Shown here: positions 13,213 through 23,907 of the stretch, piece by piece
Numbering within the stretch: the first letter of the stretch is position 1
How the letters are laid out: every line of letters begins with the position of its first letter
Origin: Pholiota molesta
Lineage: Eukaryota; Basidiomycota; Agaricomycetes; Agaricales; Strophariaceae
Assembly (NCBI GenBank): GCA_014925825.1
Contig: JACGCK010000344.1
Span: forward strand, 1 to 36,178
Direction of reading: 5' to 3'
DNA length: 36,178 nt
Notes under the pieces: generated by a model
Seen by the model: only the letters and a program-made list of their open reading frames with translations
What the model was told of the DNA's origin: nothing
The model's database searches: none
Program-made: the position numbers and the translations under genes

Positions 13213-13284
13213 TCTTTGCTAGTATATCGGTTAGTACACGCGCCTGTCACGCGCGTAAGCTGGGTTCGACTCCCAGGCAGAGAG
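13213..13284 (+). tRNA. tRNA-Asp(GTC), no intron
   Basis: Acceptor arms TCTTTGC and GCAGAGA pair over seven bases with one G-T wobble. The D arm is GTAT/GTAC. The anticodon stem CGCGC/GCGCG encloses the loop CTGTCAC, so the anticodon is GTC (Asp). The T arm is CTGGG-TTCGACT-CCCAG with a good B box. The layout matches fungal tRNA-Asp, with the GGTTAGTA D-loop sequence typical of it. No intron is present, and a T run follows at about 13291. Confidence 0.93.
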
Positions 13285-13290
13285 TTATTC

Positions 13291-13296
13291 TTTTTT
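13291..13296 (+). terminator. RNA polymerase III T-run terminator
   Basis: Six T residues seven bases after the tRNA-Asp body, fitting pol III termination. Confidence 0.6.
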
Positions 13297-13813
13297 CTCC
13301 TACACAATAAAATGTCCCTCTCCAAAATCCCTTTTTCACCGCAGGAGCTGAAAAGACTAAATGTCGAAGATAACGGACACGACGCCAACATTTTATACTT
13401 GATGATAATCCTGATTCCGTGACTAACTCCTAAATGTTCTGGCCACGGAGATGGTAAAGTTGCTCGTTCTCTACGTAGTACTTCTAGATACCTGCCATGT
13501 AAAGAGTGGGTTGAATCAGAACCAGAACATAACATATACAGTGAATACGTGTGTACATAAGGCAAAGCGAAGAAAAGTGTGTAGTTGTATAAATAACATA
13601 ACAAACAAGATGCGATATGTGTTTGGTATAAAGTACATGTATAAATACTGAGGAAAAAAAATTATACGAAACCTGTAATGCCCGCCGGCGTAGTGCTGGC
13701 AATAAAATTACACTAGTAGTCCAGAACATAGAAAGGACAAGCATAAGCAAAAAATAAAAGGGTTTAAGATGTAGTTGATGCGTCCACCGGACACATCAGA
13801 GGCGACGCGAGCG
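13297..13813. other. Spacer and protease 3' untranslated region
   Basis: AT-rich DNA between tRNA-Asp and the stop codon of the leftward-reading ubiquitin protease. It most likely contains the protease 3' untranslated region. The short open frames here are not credible genes. Confidence 0.5.
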
Positions 13814-16800
13814 TTAACATCGCTCGTACATGCAGATGTACGCTTTGGCACGAAGGACTTCCTCTAGTGTCGTCAATCGCACAGTCGTGTCGCTGATATG
13901 AGCCCACTGTCGTTCTGCCGATTTTGCACTCTGCACAAGCTCCGAGGCTTTGCTGGCAGCCGAAGCATTACTTGAAGGGTTAGAAGTGGCAGATTCTGGA
14001 GCTCTGTCAGCAGTTGAGGCTGACGACAAAGGAGGCTCGGAAGGAAGGGCAGTGTATGCAACGTAATGGCCACCAAGCTAGAAAGATAAGATAAAACAGT
14101 ACTATATCAGCATTCGCTATAAAAGGATCGCCGTTCGAAAAGAAGACGTACCATATTCCCGATATGCACTACCACGGCGTACAGCCGATACATGCATCGG
14201 TCCTCCTTCTTGCTTTTCCGCTCCTTCTCCTTGCCCTTCTTTCCAAGCCCATAATCCTCCTTCCTAGGAGCGAGGAACGGCAGCAAATCGAGATATTCAG
14301 GAAACGAGATGTAGTCATCTAGCTTCTTGAATCCATGCGAAAAGGACATAAACGGGGTCTTAGAGGTTTGTTGAAACCTCTTGAGATGGATGACCAGTAC
14401 CGGGGGAGGTGTTGCAATGAGATAGCGCTTGTATGCGGGACGCATAATCACAGGTTTGGGCTTCGAAGGCTTCTTCTGCGACGTAGGCGCTGTGTCTAGA
14501 GGTTGCTGCTGGGCTGTCGAAGGCTGGGTAGAGTTTGTGGTGGTACCTTTTGTTGATGCTTCCTGTCCTCCATTTACACCATTTGGCCGCTTGGTACTGG
14601 ATTCCGCCGACACTGACGACGTATCACTCTCGTCTTCAGAGCTTTCATTATCAGTAGTTGTCGTATCTGAGCAAATGGACCCGCCCTTGCGTGGTCTTGA
14701 TGTCGGTATGGCCAGCGAATCTTTGGACACGGATTTGGAATTGGTCCCATATACCGCTCGTGGCAACTGCGACTGTGAACTGTCCTTTGGGTGCTTTGTC
14801 GCAAGGGACGAGTTACGCGAGGAAATAGATATTGTCGATTCCGTAGGTGTGTCTGGAGGCGCAGTGGTTGAGATCTTAGGAATTGGCATGCCGCCCGGCC
14901 CCGCTGATCTGGATTGGTCGCTGCTATCCGAGATGATGGACAGCGACAGAGGAGAGTCGTCACTGCTCTGTGTGCTTTCATCAAGAGACACAGACGTGGC
15001 TGCGGTAGGAAGAGACGATACAGATCGCGTGTCGCTCGTATCGTCAACAGATGCATAGGAGGATACCGTGGGCGTAGAGAGTGATGTCGGGATGTGTGTA
15101 GTAGGAGTTGGAGGTTGTACCTTTAAGGACGGCCGATTCTTCCCTGGTGGCTCCTTGTAATTGGCAACCCCATTGACGCTTGGTTTTTCCTCCGTCGGTG
15201 GTATTGGTGACTTTGAGGATACCGTATGTTGACTTGGCTCTTGAGGCTCTTCATCCTCGTCATCGTGATCTGAGTCTTTGCCCTTCGATGTATGCAGCAT
15301 TCCATTTTGGATCTTCCAGCATCGTCGACAGCCAACCATGTTGTCCCCATCGAGCACCTCAACCGCCGTAAACAGCCTCAGACATTCCTCAATACCGGTC
15401 AAGTTACGGCCCATGCCTAGCCAAGCAGCGCCTGTACTCTTTTCCTTCTCCTTCTCTCCAGGCCCGGTCGTTGATAGAGTCCCGCCTGATACCGAGCGTG
15501 AACTGTGATGGCCCGAATGCCCGTGCAATGATGGCGGTTTGAACATTGCGAAAGGATTCGATGACGTGGGTGCCGTCGAGACATCCGCCAGAATCTTGCG
15601 AAGATATTCGACCTCGGCTGGACTGGATTTGGGAGGTTTAGGGGATTTAGAACGTTGGACGGTGGGGAAAATAGAGGCGGGAGAAAATGTAGATGAAGCA
15701 TTGAAATTCAACAGATTCGATAGCGGTTGTGATGAAGATGGTCGGGGTGAGGGTGATCTGGTATTCGTTGAAGATGTGGCATGGACTGGAATGGGTTTGA
15801 TAGGCTTGTTTGGAGGTGGTGATGTGCTGGTCGAAGTATTTGCGGGTTCGGATTCGTTGATCTTGGAAGATGGAACGGCACCATCAGATACAGCCCGATT
15901 TCTGATAGTAGAATCGTCCACCGTCGACGGAGTGCCAAGGACACTTGCAGACTGTGACTTTTGGATACCCAAATCAGCAGATACGTCTTCCTGGATCGCG
16001 TCTGGTACCCCGAGGCTATGACGATCCATGGATCGACTCTTCCTATCCCTTTCTTTTCGATCCTTCTCCTTCTCAGCGCTTTTCGACCGACCTAGTCCAA
16101 CTGAAAGACTAATCCGCCTCCCAATTTTGGCCCAGCTCGTGTCATCATTTCTTTGCGTTTGCGCCTTCTCCTTCTCCATTTCCTTGTCCGCAGCAGCCGG
16201 CGATGAGGCTCCTTCAGGTCTTCCCTTCTTGTCCGCTGACTCCACAAATTCGACATGCCTCTCTTCAGGCTCCGTTACCTGCACGATAGGATTGGGACTG
16301 TCACTCTCCGCGGCATCGTTCCGCGATGTCTTCTCCGATTGTGGCTCGGTCTGTGGAGGTACTTCGAGGATCTCCTCTGCCGATGGCGTCGGTTCTGGCG
16401 CAGGTGACTCAAATTCCGATACCAGTCCCCCGACGGACACGTCCAAACTCCTCCGTCTCGGCGACTCAGCTCTGGGATGCTCTGCAAGGAGCTGCGCAGC
16501 GTCCCTCTCTGTGCGTGGACTGGGCGGTACGGACGACGCGCGCAGCATCTCCACTGCGTGCGCAGAGTCAATTGGCGGAGGATTCGGCTTTGCTGTACCC
16601 GGGAACTGCGTCAGCCGTCCGACGATCTTCTTGAATCGGTCGCGCTTGCGATTATGGGGTAGGTAATCCTCGGCTTTGATGCTGAGGCTGATGTCGTTGA
16701 AGTCTTCATATGTCTGTGATACATGTTTGCACTTTTGGCATACGAGAATGCTTGTCAGCTCGCCGCCAAATATCATGTCAACGAACGAGTGTAGTGGAGG

Positions 16801-17669
16801 TTCCGCGTCCGGATCTGCCGTTGGGTCCGTTGTGGGTGTTTTGAGAGTATCAGGCGTAAGTGTGGTCCGTCGCCGCTTCTTTGGGTGTGGTGGGGGTTGG
16901 CGCTTCTTAATGATCTGTCCCCAAATCAGATGTTGAAGGGTCGGAGAAACACATGTGCTTACATCTTGCTCCTCCATGCGCATTGCATCGAGCAATATTC
17001 GCAGAAATTCATGAGCATCTTGTTGCGCGAAGTCCAAATACTGATCATATTTCTGACCGAGGGCAGAAAGAATAGGTCTGAATGTGTCAGTACAACCAAA
17101 CCCGCAAGAATGATCATGCGTACTTTGGACTGAGGATGTCTCTCCTCCTTGCAGCCTGGCTATCCCAGGCTTTGTACATCACGGTCAGAAACATGTCGCC
17201 AATTGGCATGCTGTTCACCCATGGCTGCTCGTATTTCCCTGCCAGATTATGGCCGTTTGTCAGTTGCGGCGATCTTCTCGAGACAATTTGCGTGGTTGCC
17301 GTCATTTGAATTTCTGGTGGTATTGGGTTGAAATGGACAAGATCGGAGAGCAACCGAGTTGCTATAAGCTATCGCATTGTCAGTAGGGCATAACTTGGAA
17401 AAAATCATACGACATACACCCTGCAAAACCGAGTTCATGAAACAGGTATTGCCATGATTAATCAACCCAGGCGGCAAGTAGGCCGTTTTCTCATTCTCTT
17501 CGCGTTGCCGTCTTTGCTTGTAGATCTCCTGGGGTGTCAAAGCCTTCTGCTTGGCCATTGGAGAAATCCGAGCCACAGAATGGAATGAGCGCTGTTGCTC
17601 GTTAAGTACTGAGGGGCGTCGCGCCGCAGCGGTAGCCCGCGCAGAACTCGTGTTGATCGTTATTTGCAT
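13814..17669 (-). CDS. Ubiquitin-specific protease (USP16/45-like deubiquitinase)
   Basis: Five exons (17669-17418, 17368-17124, 17077-16963, 16914-14152 and 14077-13814) encode 1212 aa. The USP Cys box is LPPGLINHGNTCFMNS with catalytic C76; a QQDAHEFL motif follows. The His box is GGHYVAYT with H1129, and the Asp is D1188 in WAHISDT. A UCH zinc-ribbon CxxC is at C263-C266 (VCQKCKHVSQTYEDFND) and a second CxxC (VGCRRC) lies far downstream. Long Ser/Pro/Lys-rich, probably disordered stretches of several hundred residues separate the core parts, which explains the length. It should cleave ubiquitin from proteins. The first 37 residues lack acids until E24 and resemble a mitochondrial presequence; a second Met is at 38. 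The 48-nt intron 16962-16915 has no stop in frame, so its retention would be silent. Orthology within the USPs is tentative. Confidence 0.9.
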
Positions 17670-18189
17670 CGGGCGCTCTTTGAAATCACACCCGAGTCAC
17701 CAGCAAGCGTAGCAAGCCGCGTAGTGAATAACATTGACCGTAGCAAAACTGCGCAGAAAACACGGAGAATCAAGATATAAGCTCACGACTCTGTATTAGT
17801 TTTTATAAATAAAAGGAAGAGGAGGTAGCAGTGTAAGTAAATGAGATAACCTTTCGGCATCTCCCGATAGCTGATGGCGGAAGGCGGGCCGCTAGGATTC
17901 AGCCTTGACAGGGGCTTTCTGCCTCTTTACGCTTTTGCTGGTACCTTCCATCAATGACTTTTCTTTACTGTCTGAACGGATGGGTTATCAAATGAAAATA
18001 TGCAGTGCGTGGCCTCTAATACGCACCCAATTATCATGCAAGTCTGACTTCAAACCAATTCAATCGCTGATTAGGGGTTCACAAGCCCCACATGACACAA
18101 TTGCGGCTCATGTGAACGATGTGTGAACGTAACCACCACTTCAAAGCGAAATACAGAGTGATTCCGGTTAGCTCTGCTTCATATTCTTT
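17670..18189. promoter_or_regulatory. Shared head-to-head promoter region, protease and acyl-CoA synthetase
   Basis: These 520 bases separate two start codons that face away from each other, so both promoters must lie here. An AT-rich tttttataaataaaagg element lies near 17800-17817. No gene is seen, and no specific factor site can be named with confidence. Confidence 0.5.
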
Positions 18190-20822
18190 ATGTCTCTTGC
18201 TCGAAGCTCTGTGCGACGTGTCTCCCAATTTTCTGTGCCAGCAACGCAGTTCAGAAGATGTCTAACGAAATCAGCAGTGCAAGGACCACTGGAACCGCCT
18301 CTATCCACGAAGACCTTCCCAGAGTACTTCAGCACTGAGATCTTAAGCAAGCATTCTATTCGGCCAGCCCTCATCTGCAGGAAAGAGGCCCCTCGATCTC
18401 ATGGAGGACCTCCGTCGCGTAATCTCGGCGTCACAACTCACCTTGCATGGGATTTTGCAGAGTTCGACAAGCACATCAACACATTGGCCAGAGGCCTGTT
18501 GGCGATGGGCGTACAGAAAGGGGACCGGGTTGGAGTGATAATGGGAAACAACAGGTGCGTCGCAATGCGATTTATTCTGTTCCCGTTAATTGAATGATCG
18601 ATTAGCGCATACGCTATGCTGCAGTGGGCATGTGCGAGTGTTGGGGCCATTTTGGTGACGCTCAACCCAGCTTATCGTCTAACCGAATTAGTAGGTTTCT
18701 CGACTCATCTCGAGTTTATGTCCTTGCACTCGGCTTATTTAGAAATATAGGCTGCCACTTTAAATCTGGCAGGCGTCAAGCATCTATTCCTAGTACCACG
18801 TTTGCGATCCTCAACATACGTACGTATGTTTGCTGAAGCCTTCCCTGAGATTCGCGGTCAGCATCCGGGAGAACTACAAATTGAAGACCTTCCGACTTTG
18901 CGTAACATTGTTGTCGTAGATAACGCTGAACAGGATCTCGCAGATTTAGCCCAACTCCATATTAAAGGCACGGCGGACTGGAGGGAAATTTTGCTTTGGC
19001 GTGAAGACACACGCGAGGCTAAGATACAGAAGGAAATTACTGCTGGTCTTAATAAGGATGAAGTTATCAATCTACAATTTACTAGGTAATTACTATAACG
19101 CGTCTTTTCAATTTATACTCAAGACGGTTCAACAGTGGAACAACGGGACTGCCGAAAGCCGTTTCTGTAAGACCCACTCATCCTTTCTGCCGCTTCGTCT
19201 TCCTCATACTGTCAATTAGCTCACCCATTTCAATCTTCTCAACAACGGGATATCAATAGGTCGATGTATGCGCTTGACCGAGCGCGATATTCTCTGTATG
19301 TGATTTCCCTTTTCGCTAATAAGGCGATCCAGTCTTATCTAATTCTGTAGGCAATGTCCCGCCTTTATTTCACTGCTTTGATAAGTGTTCATACTCCATT
19401 CCCCCCTCTACAATTAGCTTATTTGATATTATCAAATACGCCTTGTCTTAGGAAATCTCGCTGCATGGTCACACGGATCTTGTGTTGTATATCCTTCCGA
19501 CACTTTTGACCCGCCTGCTATCGTCGACGCTGTAGTAGAGGAAAGGTGTACTGCATTGCATGGTGTACCTACTCATTTTCTCGGAGTTTTGTCCGAGGTC
19601 GAGAAGCGCAGAGACTCTGGCGCCCCTGCAGATATGCGTTCTCTAAGGTATTTTTTTTGATGTTGCTTTCGAGGCCATTCACTAATTGCATTGCTGTACA
19701 CTAGAACCGGAATTGCTGCCGGTTCTCCTATTCCCATCGATCTCATGAAGAATCTAATCGGAAGGATGAATTTGCGTGATTTGACGAACGCTTATGGAAT
19801 GAGTAAGTCGTGCAGAATGTTCAATCCTGTTTGTGCGATTTTTGTATGAAACCACTAATTTTACTACCCTCAGCCGAAACTAGTCCTGTGTCATTTCAAA
19901 CGACTCCCGACGACCCTATTATCAAGCGTGTAGAAACAGTGGGCAAAGTTCAGCCTCATGTCAAGGCGAAGATTATCGATTTGGATGGTAAAGTTGTGGA
20001 CATTGGCAAGCCCGGCGAAATTTGCATAGCGGGATATCTATTACAGAAAGGGTATGCTGTGCAATCGTGAAATATGGTACATCTAAATTCCTCAAACTAA
20101 TGTTCATTATTCTAGGTATTGGGAAGACGAAGAACAAACTAAGCGCGTGATGAAAACTGACGCAGAAGGAACGCTTTGGATGCACACTGGTGACGAGGGT
20201 ATTATAGACGAAGAAGGTTATCTTCGAGGTACGATCTTTGCCTTCTCAAAACGTCAAGGTTTATTGACTTGTTCCGTCAGTGGTTGGCAGGATCAAAGTA
20301 TGAATCATTCTTTGCTTCTCAATTTAATTAATTTACTTACGGCGCTATGAATTATAGGATCTCATTATTCGGGGCGGTGAAGTAAGTTAATCCCCGATTC
20401 ATTCTGAATGATCCTGACACTATCTCTTTTGGTCACCCAGAATCTATTCCCGGTCCAAATTGAGAATGCGATGACGGCGCACCCCGAAATACGGGAAGCA
20501 GCAGCTATCGCCGTCCCTGACGATACCTACGGCGGGGTAGTAGGCGCCTGGATCGTTCGTGAGCCGCATACAAATATGACGAGAGCGCAAGTACGTGAGA
20601 GTGTAACGTCAGCAATGAACCCCCAGGTAAGTTTCACTGCTACCAAAAATGGTATTTATTTACTTTTTGGGTGTTTTTTAGAATGCCCCTACATGGGTAT
20701 GGTTCGTCGACGAAGATGGGTGCCCTGTGGAACTTCCGAAGACCGCCAGTGGTAAAGTCATGAAACATGTGTTGCGAAACTGGAGTCGCGACCTCGTCGC
20801 AACAGGCGCCGGGCGTGTGTAG
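18190..20822 (+). CDS. Acyl-CoA synthetase, ACSF2-like, mitochondrial (AMP-binding family)
   Basis: Fourteen exons (18190-18554, 18606-18690, 18751-19085, 19136-19166, 19220-19295, 19351-19380, 19440-19647, 19705-19802, 19874-20051, 20116-20228, 20281-20297, 20358-20381, 20441-20626 and 20682-20822) give 628 aa. The enzyme would activate medium-chain fatty acids to acyl-CoA through an acyl-adenylate. The AMP-binding P-loop is SGTTGLPK (262-269). PPLFHCFG, NAYGMTETSPV, MHTGDEG and DLIIRGGENLFP follow in order, and K607 in TASGKVMK is the adenylation lysine. Order and wording match ACSF2. The first 30 residues are Arg/Ser-rich without acids, typical of a mitochondrial presequence, and the C-terminus (GAGRV) lacks a peroxisomal PTS1. 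Thirteen introns interrupt the gene; the one at 19381-19439 appears to be AT-AC rather than GT-AG. Confidence 0.92.
19381..19439 (+). other. Probable AT-AC intron in the acyl-CoA synthetase
   Basis: The exon ends ..CACTGCTTTG and the next bases are ATAAGTGTTC, with no GT at the required place. Removing 59 bases that end in AAATAC joins the exons as FHCFG-LVLGNLAAW. This aligns residue for residue in spacing with the family sequence HCLG-SVAG known from ACSF2. The start ATAAGT is the form used by U2-type AT-AC introns, not the ATATCC of U12-type. Splicing instead to the AG at 19451-19452 keeps frame but deletes three residues. Confidence 0.7.
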
Positions 20823-21608
20823 AAGGAATAATGTTAATCGAAACGCGGACTCGGAAGGTCTATGGATCTGCTTGAACTCTGAGTCGTGACTTGAAGGCGT
20901 CTGGACTTTGTCCGCCTACCCGAGCGCGCAAGGGATCTGCTACTAATGCGATTTCAATATGGGCATTCTCCTATTCCTCCAATAGTTTCATCGCCAACAA
21001 CCCCAGTGCAAATCTCAAGATGATTATGAAGCTGCGTGGTTGAGTGTACGTTCGTGATCTAACCTTCTATGAGGCATGCTATTTGTTCTTGATCAATTGG
21101 GAAGGACAAAATTGCATGCAGTCAATATAAAAGCGTTGATTGCAGTTGAAGTCGGGGAAATCGGTTGTGTGTTCAGTGAACGCCAACTTCAGTTTGCTAA
21201 TTTATTTCTGAGGTCTGCCAAGTTCTACCCCATGAGAGCCTAGTTCCCAAGGTTAAGTGCGCTTCTCACTCTGGCCGCAGATACTAGAACTTCGAAGACT
21301 TAGCAAACCTTTCTTCTTGGATCTGGGATACCTCTTGAGCCCATACGAAACTTTAATCCGTGGAAAATGGGGTCCTTGGTCAAATTCTAGTCTATCTGAT
21401 CGAATTCTAGAGTTAGCCCAGAAACGACTGGATGTGTCGACTCAGACTCGACTAGTAGAAAGCCTAAAGGACAGATTTCGATTTCGATGTTCTTCGTGAT
21501 CCTTGTGGGGAATATTTGGGGTGGGATATGTCAGGTTAATGTTTGAATATTCCAGGACGACATCTGCGATCTCTGGCTTTCACTGTGCTGCATAATATAT
21601 TTTTGACG
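20823..21608. other. Intergenic region right of the acyl-CoA synthetase
   Basis: About 790 bases without a supportable gene. One plus-strand open frame of 80 codons (21257-21499) has no family features. The word attctag occurs twice near 21384-21412. The left part probably holds the synthetase 3' untranslated region. Confidence 0.45.
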
Positions 21609-21901
21609 TCAACTTGAATTTAGCGCCGGAGTCTTTAGTCTCGACCCAGAGTTATGGGCATATTGTGGCTGTGCCAGCCAACCCGTTCTGGCTGCGCCAT
21701 CAGGAGGAATAAGACAAAAGGATTGTGAGTACTACTAGCCTGAGGGAGGTTGGCAGGTGTGGTAAATGTAACGTTGGGCTGTGACTGTGAGATCGATCTT
21801 AGCGGCGTGCGAAATGGGTCTCGTGCCCGTGCCGGAGTTGAACGAGAAATGTTCGCATTCTCATCGTTGCGAGAACGCTTGAACGGCGTAGATAGAGTCA
21901 T
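21609..21901 (-). CDS. Possible small protein rich in S/T-P motifs (doubtful)
   Basis: An ATG at 21901 opens 88 codons if unspliced (stop at 21635). Removing a 44-nt GT..AG segment (21735-21692) gives 82 codons ending at 21609, with a better-looking C-terminus. The N-terminal half is basic and contains TPFKRSR, STPAR and RTPLRS, which look like proline-directed or CDK phosphorylation sites. I recognise no family. It lies head to head with the SCS7-like gene. It may be a real small nuclear protein, a truncated remnant or chance; the 44-nt intron is short for this locus. Confidence 0.3.
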
Positions 21902-22419
21902 GAAAGGAGGGTTTTGGATGCATTTCCAAGGTCGCGACGCGACGCGCCTACGCGCCTCCCCACGTGAATGGTGAATTTCAAATATTTCCCATCAAATTCC
22001 CTTGTTGGGTCGTTCAGACGGGGTTTGAAATCTCTCGCGAGATTTCACGGTTAATCCCTACCAGTCTACAGGGGAGATTATCCCGCACCCACGCATACGA
22101 ATTGGGAGATTCTTTGTCATCCATCATTTTCGCCCAAATCTACATATGTGATAATCTCCCCTGTAGACTGGCATCGAGTCTACGGAGTCTTCAGGAGATG
22201 CCTGCCAAGTCTTTTTGAAGTCTGGGTTCGGAAGTATTAGTACACGCACGTGATATCCGCTAGGAGCCGCTTAGAATATACTGATTCGTAAAAAAAGTCG
22301 TGAGACTCGAACATTACACATGAAAGCTTTGCTCCCCGGCGGCCACCTCGACCTTCAATAATACCTCAATCCTCCAAGGGATTCATCAAGGGTTGAGCAC
22401 TCGACTTTTCTTCTCCACG
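21902..22419. promoter_or_regulatory. Promoter region of SCS7-like gene with E-boxes and inverted repeat
   Basis: 518 bases between the doubtful small ORF and the SCS7-like start codon. It contains CACGTG at 21961-21966 and again at 22249-22254, an 8-bp hairpin at 22027-22046 (gaaatctc/gagatttc around tcgc) and a perfect 22-bp inverted repeat listed separately. A translatable frame spans part of it, but no protein is recognisable. Confidence 0.45.
22061..22171. repeat. Perfect 22-bp inverted repeat with 67-bp spacer
   Basis: The left arm at 22061-22082 (starting ccagtctacagg) is the exact reverse complement of the right arm at 22150-22171 (ending cctgtagactgg). The spacer is 67 bases. The arms could form a cruciform or RNA hairpin, or mark the remains of a small MITE-like element. 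No target-site duplication is evident at the outer ends. Confidence 0.85.
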
Positions 22420-23907
22420 ATGTCGAAACGTATCCGCATTTACACAGCAGAAGACCTGGCTAGTCATACCGATGCATCCAGCTGTTGGATATCACGAGAA
22501 GGCAAAGTTTACGACGTTACGAAGTTCCTCAACGACCATCCGGGAGGAGACGACCTGATTCTGCAACATGCCGGGAGGGATGTCGGCGAAATTATGAATA
22601 ACAAGCTGGAACACGAGCACTCAGACTCGGCATACAGTATGCTGGACGAGTATATTATTGGGAGAGTGGGCACCGGGGAGTCGCTCGTTAGTGATGGTGC
22701 GAGCCAAACTATCTTGCGAAGAAGTTGCTTTTGACTTATCTGCATTACACCTAGACTGGGAGGCCCCAGATGATTTTCATCCAGATACGACGGATTCGGC
22801 GAAGGATTATGAGAAGAACGCGTTTTTAGACCTTCGCAAACCTCTTCTTCGACAGGTCTGGGGAGCAAATTTCAGGTGTGTTGCTTCAATAGCATTATTC
22901 TTAATCGCTGTATCTAACTCTCATGTAGCAAATCCTACTATCTTCAACAAGTACATCAACCCCGTCACTTGCAGGAGTCCGCGCGGTTGTTCGGACCAGA
23001 TATTCTTGAGGTGCGTTTCTAGGCCCCATTATCTATCCGCAGTAATCTAATGTTCTCTTCTTTGAAAGATCTGCACCCGAACTGAGTGGTATGTTGTGCC
23101 CATTGTCTGGGCGCCCATTACAATATATCTGTTCCTTCGATCCCTCTTCCAATTCACGGGACCACTGCCTTCCTTCTTCGAGAACCCTTCCCTCCCCCTA
23201 TCCAGCCTCGCACTCATCCCCACGGTGTCCATTGCGAAATTGGCAGTCTGTTTCCTCCTCGGAAACATTATCTGGACATTACTGGAATACTTCTTGCACC
23301 GGTTCTTGTTCCACATTGATCGTTGGCTTCCAGACACTCCAGCCTTCCTCACGCTTCACTTCCTGATGCACGGAATTCACCACTATCTCCCCATGGATCG
23401 GTATGTGATTTGTCCCACATTTTGAGCTATGATTAACATTTCATTAGGCTAAGGCTGGTTATGCCTCCACCGCTATTCTTTGCGCTACAGCTTCCATTTA
23501 CACAACTGGCTTACGTTCTTTTCCCGGTGGCCGTAGCTAATGGGATCATTTCTGGAGCATTCGCATTCTGTGAGTAGCCTCTTATATGTTGCGAAGTGGT
23601 CAAATTTACATCTACGTTAGATATCGGTTATGACTGCATGCACTATGCGTGAGTGTCACAGACTTTTTGCTCTTTTCGCAGCCCAGAAGCGTAATTGACA
23701 CCGATTATCAACAGCCTTCATCACTCGAGGCTTCCAGAATATATGAGGATGATGAAAAAGTATCATCTTGCCCATCATTACAAAAACTTCGAACTTGGAT
23801 ATGGTGTTACCAGTATGTGCTTCCTAACTTGCCCAATTTCGAAATCCTGACTATCACTGTTAGGTAAAATCTGGGATGTTGTATTCAACACGGTCCTTCA
23901 AGTTTGA
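22420..23907 (+). CDS. SCS7: Sphingolipid fatty-acid 2-hydroxylase with cytochrome b5 domain (SCS7-like)
   Basis: Eight exons (22420-22696, 22755-22875, 22929-23010, 23069-23400, 23448-23569, 23621-23648, 23715-23812 and 23864-23907) encode 367 aa, close to yeast Scs7. The enzyme adds the alpha-hydroxyl to the very-long-chain fatty acid of ceramides in the ER membrane. The N-terminal cytochrome b5 domain has HPGG with heme ligand H40; the second ligand is probably H67 in HSDSA. The di-iron histidine clusters are H237/H242 (FLHRFLFH), H257/H261/H264/H265 (LHFLMHGIHH), H323/H324 and H338/H341/H342 (YHLAHHYKNFELGYGV). Hydrophobic segments flank the clusters. The start is the first ATG of the b5 frame. 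Nothing is missing. The gene symbol is given by similarity to yeast. Confidence 0.94.

Noticed and set aside
13203..13604. 133-codon minus-strand frame over the tRNA-Asp gene
   Set aside because: It runs antisense through a well-supported tRNA and its terminator.
14429..15058. 209-codon plus-strand frame inside the ubiquitin protease gene
   Set aside because: It lies opposite the Ser/Thr-rich disordered part of the protease exon, which is stop-poor on both strands; no motif supports it.
16028..16666. 212-codon plus-strand frame inside the protease exon
   Set aside because: Same cause: a shadow of the long open exon 4 on the opposite strand.
19381..19452. Alternative AT-AG intron ending at 19452
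   Set aside because: It keeps frame but removes LVL from a block whose spacing is fixed in the ACSF2 family; kept as the main competing model rather than the preferred one.
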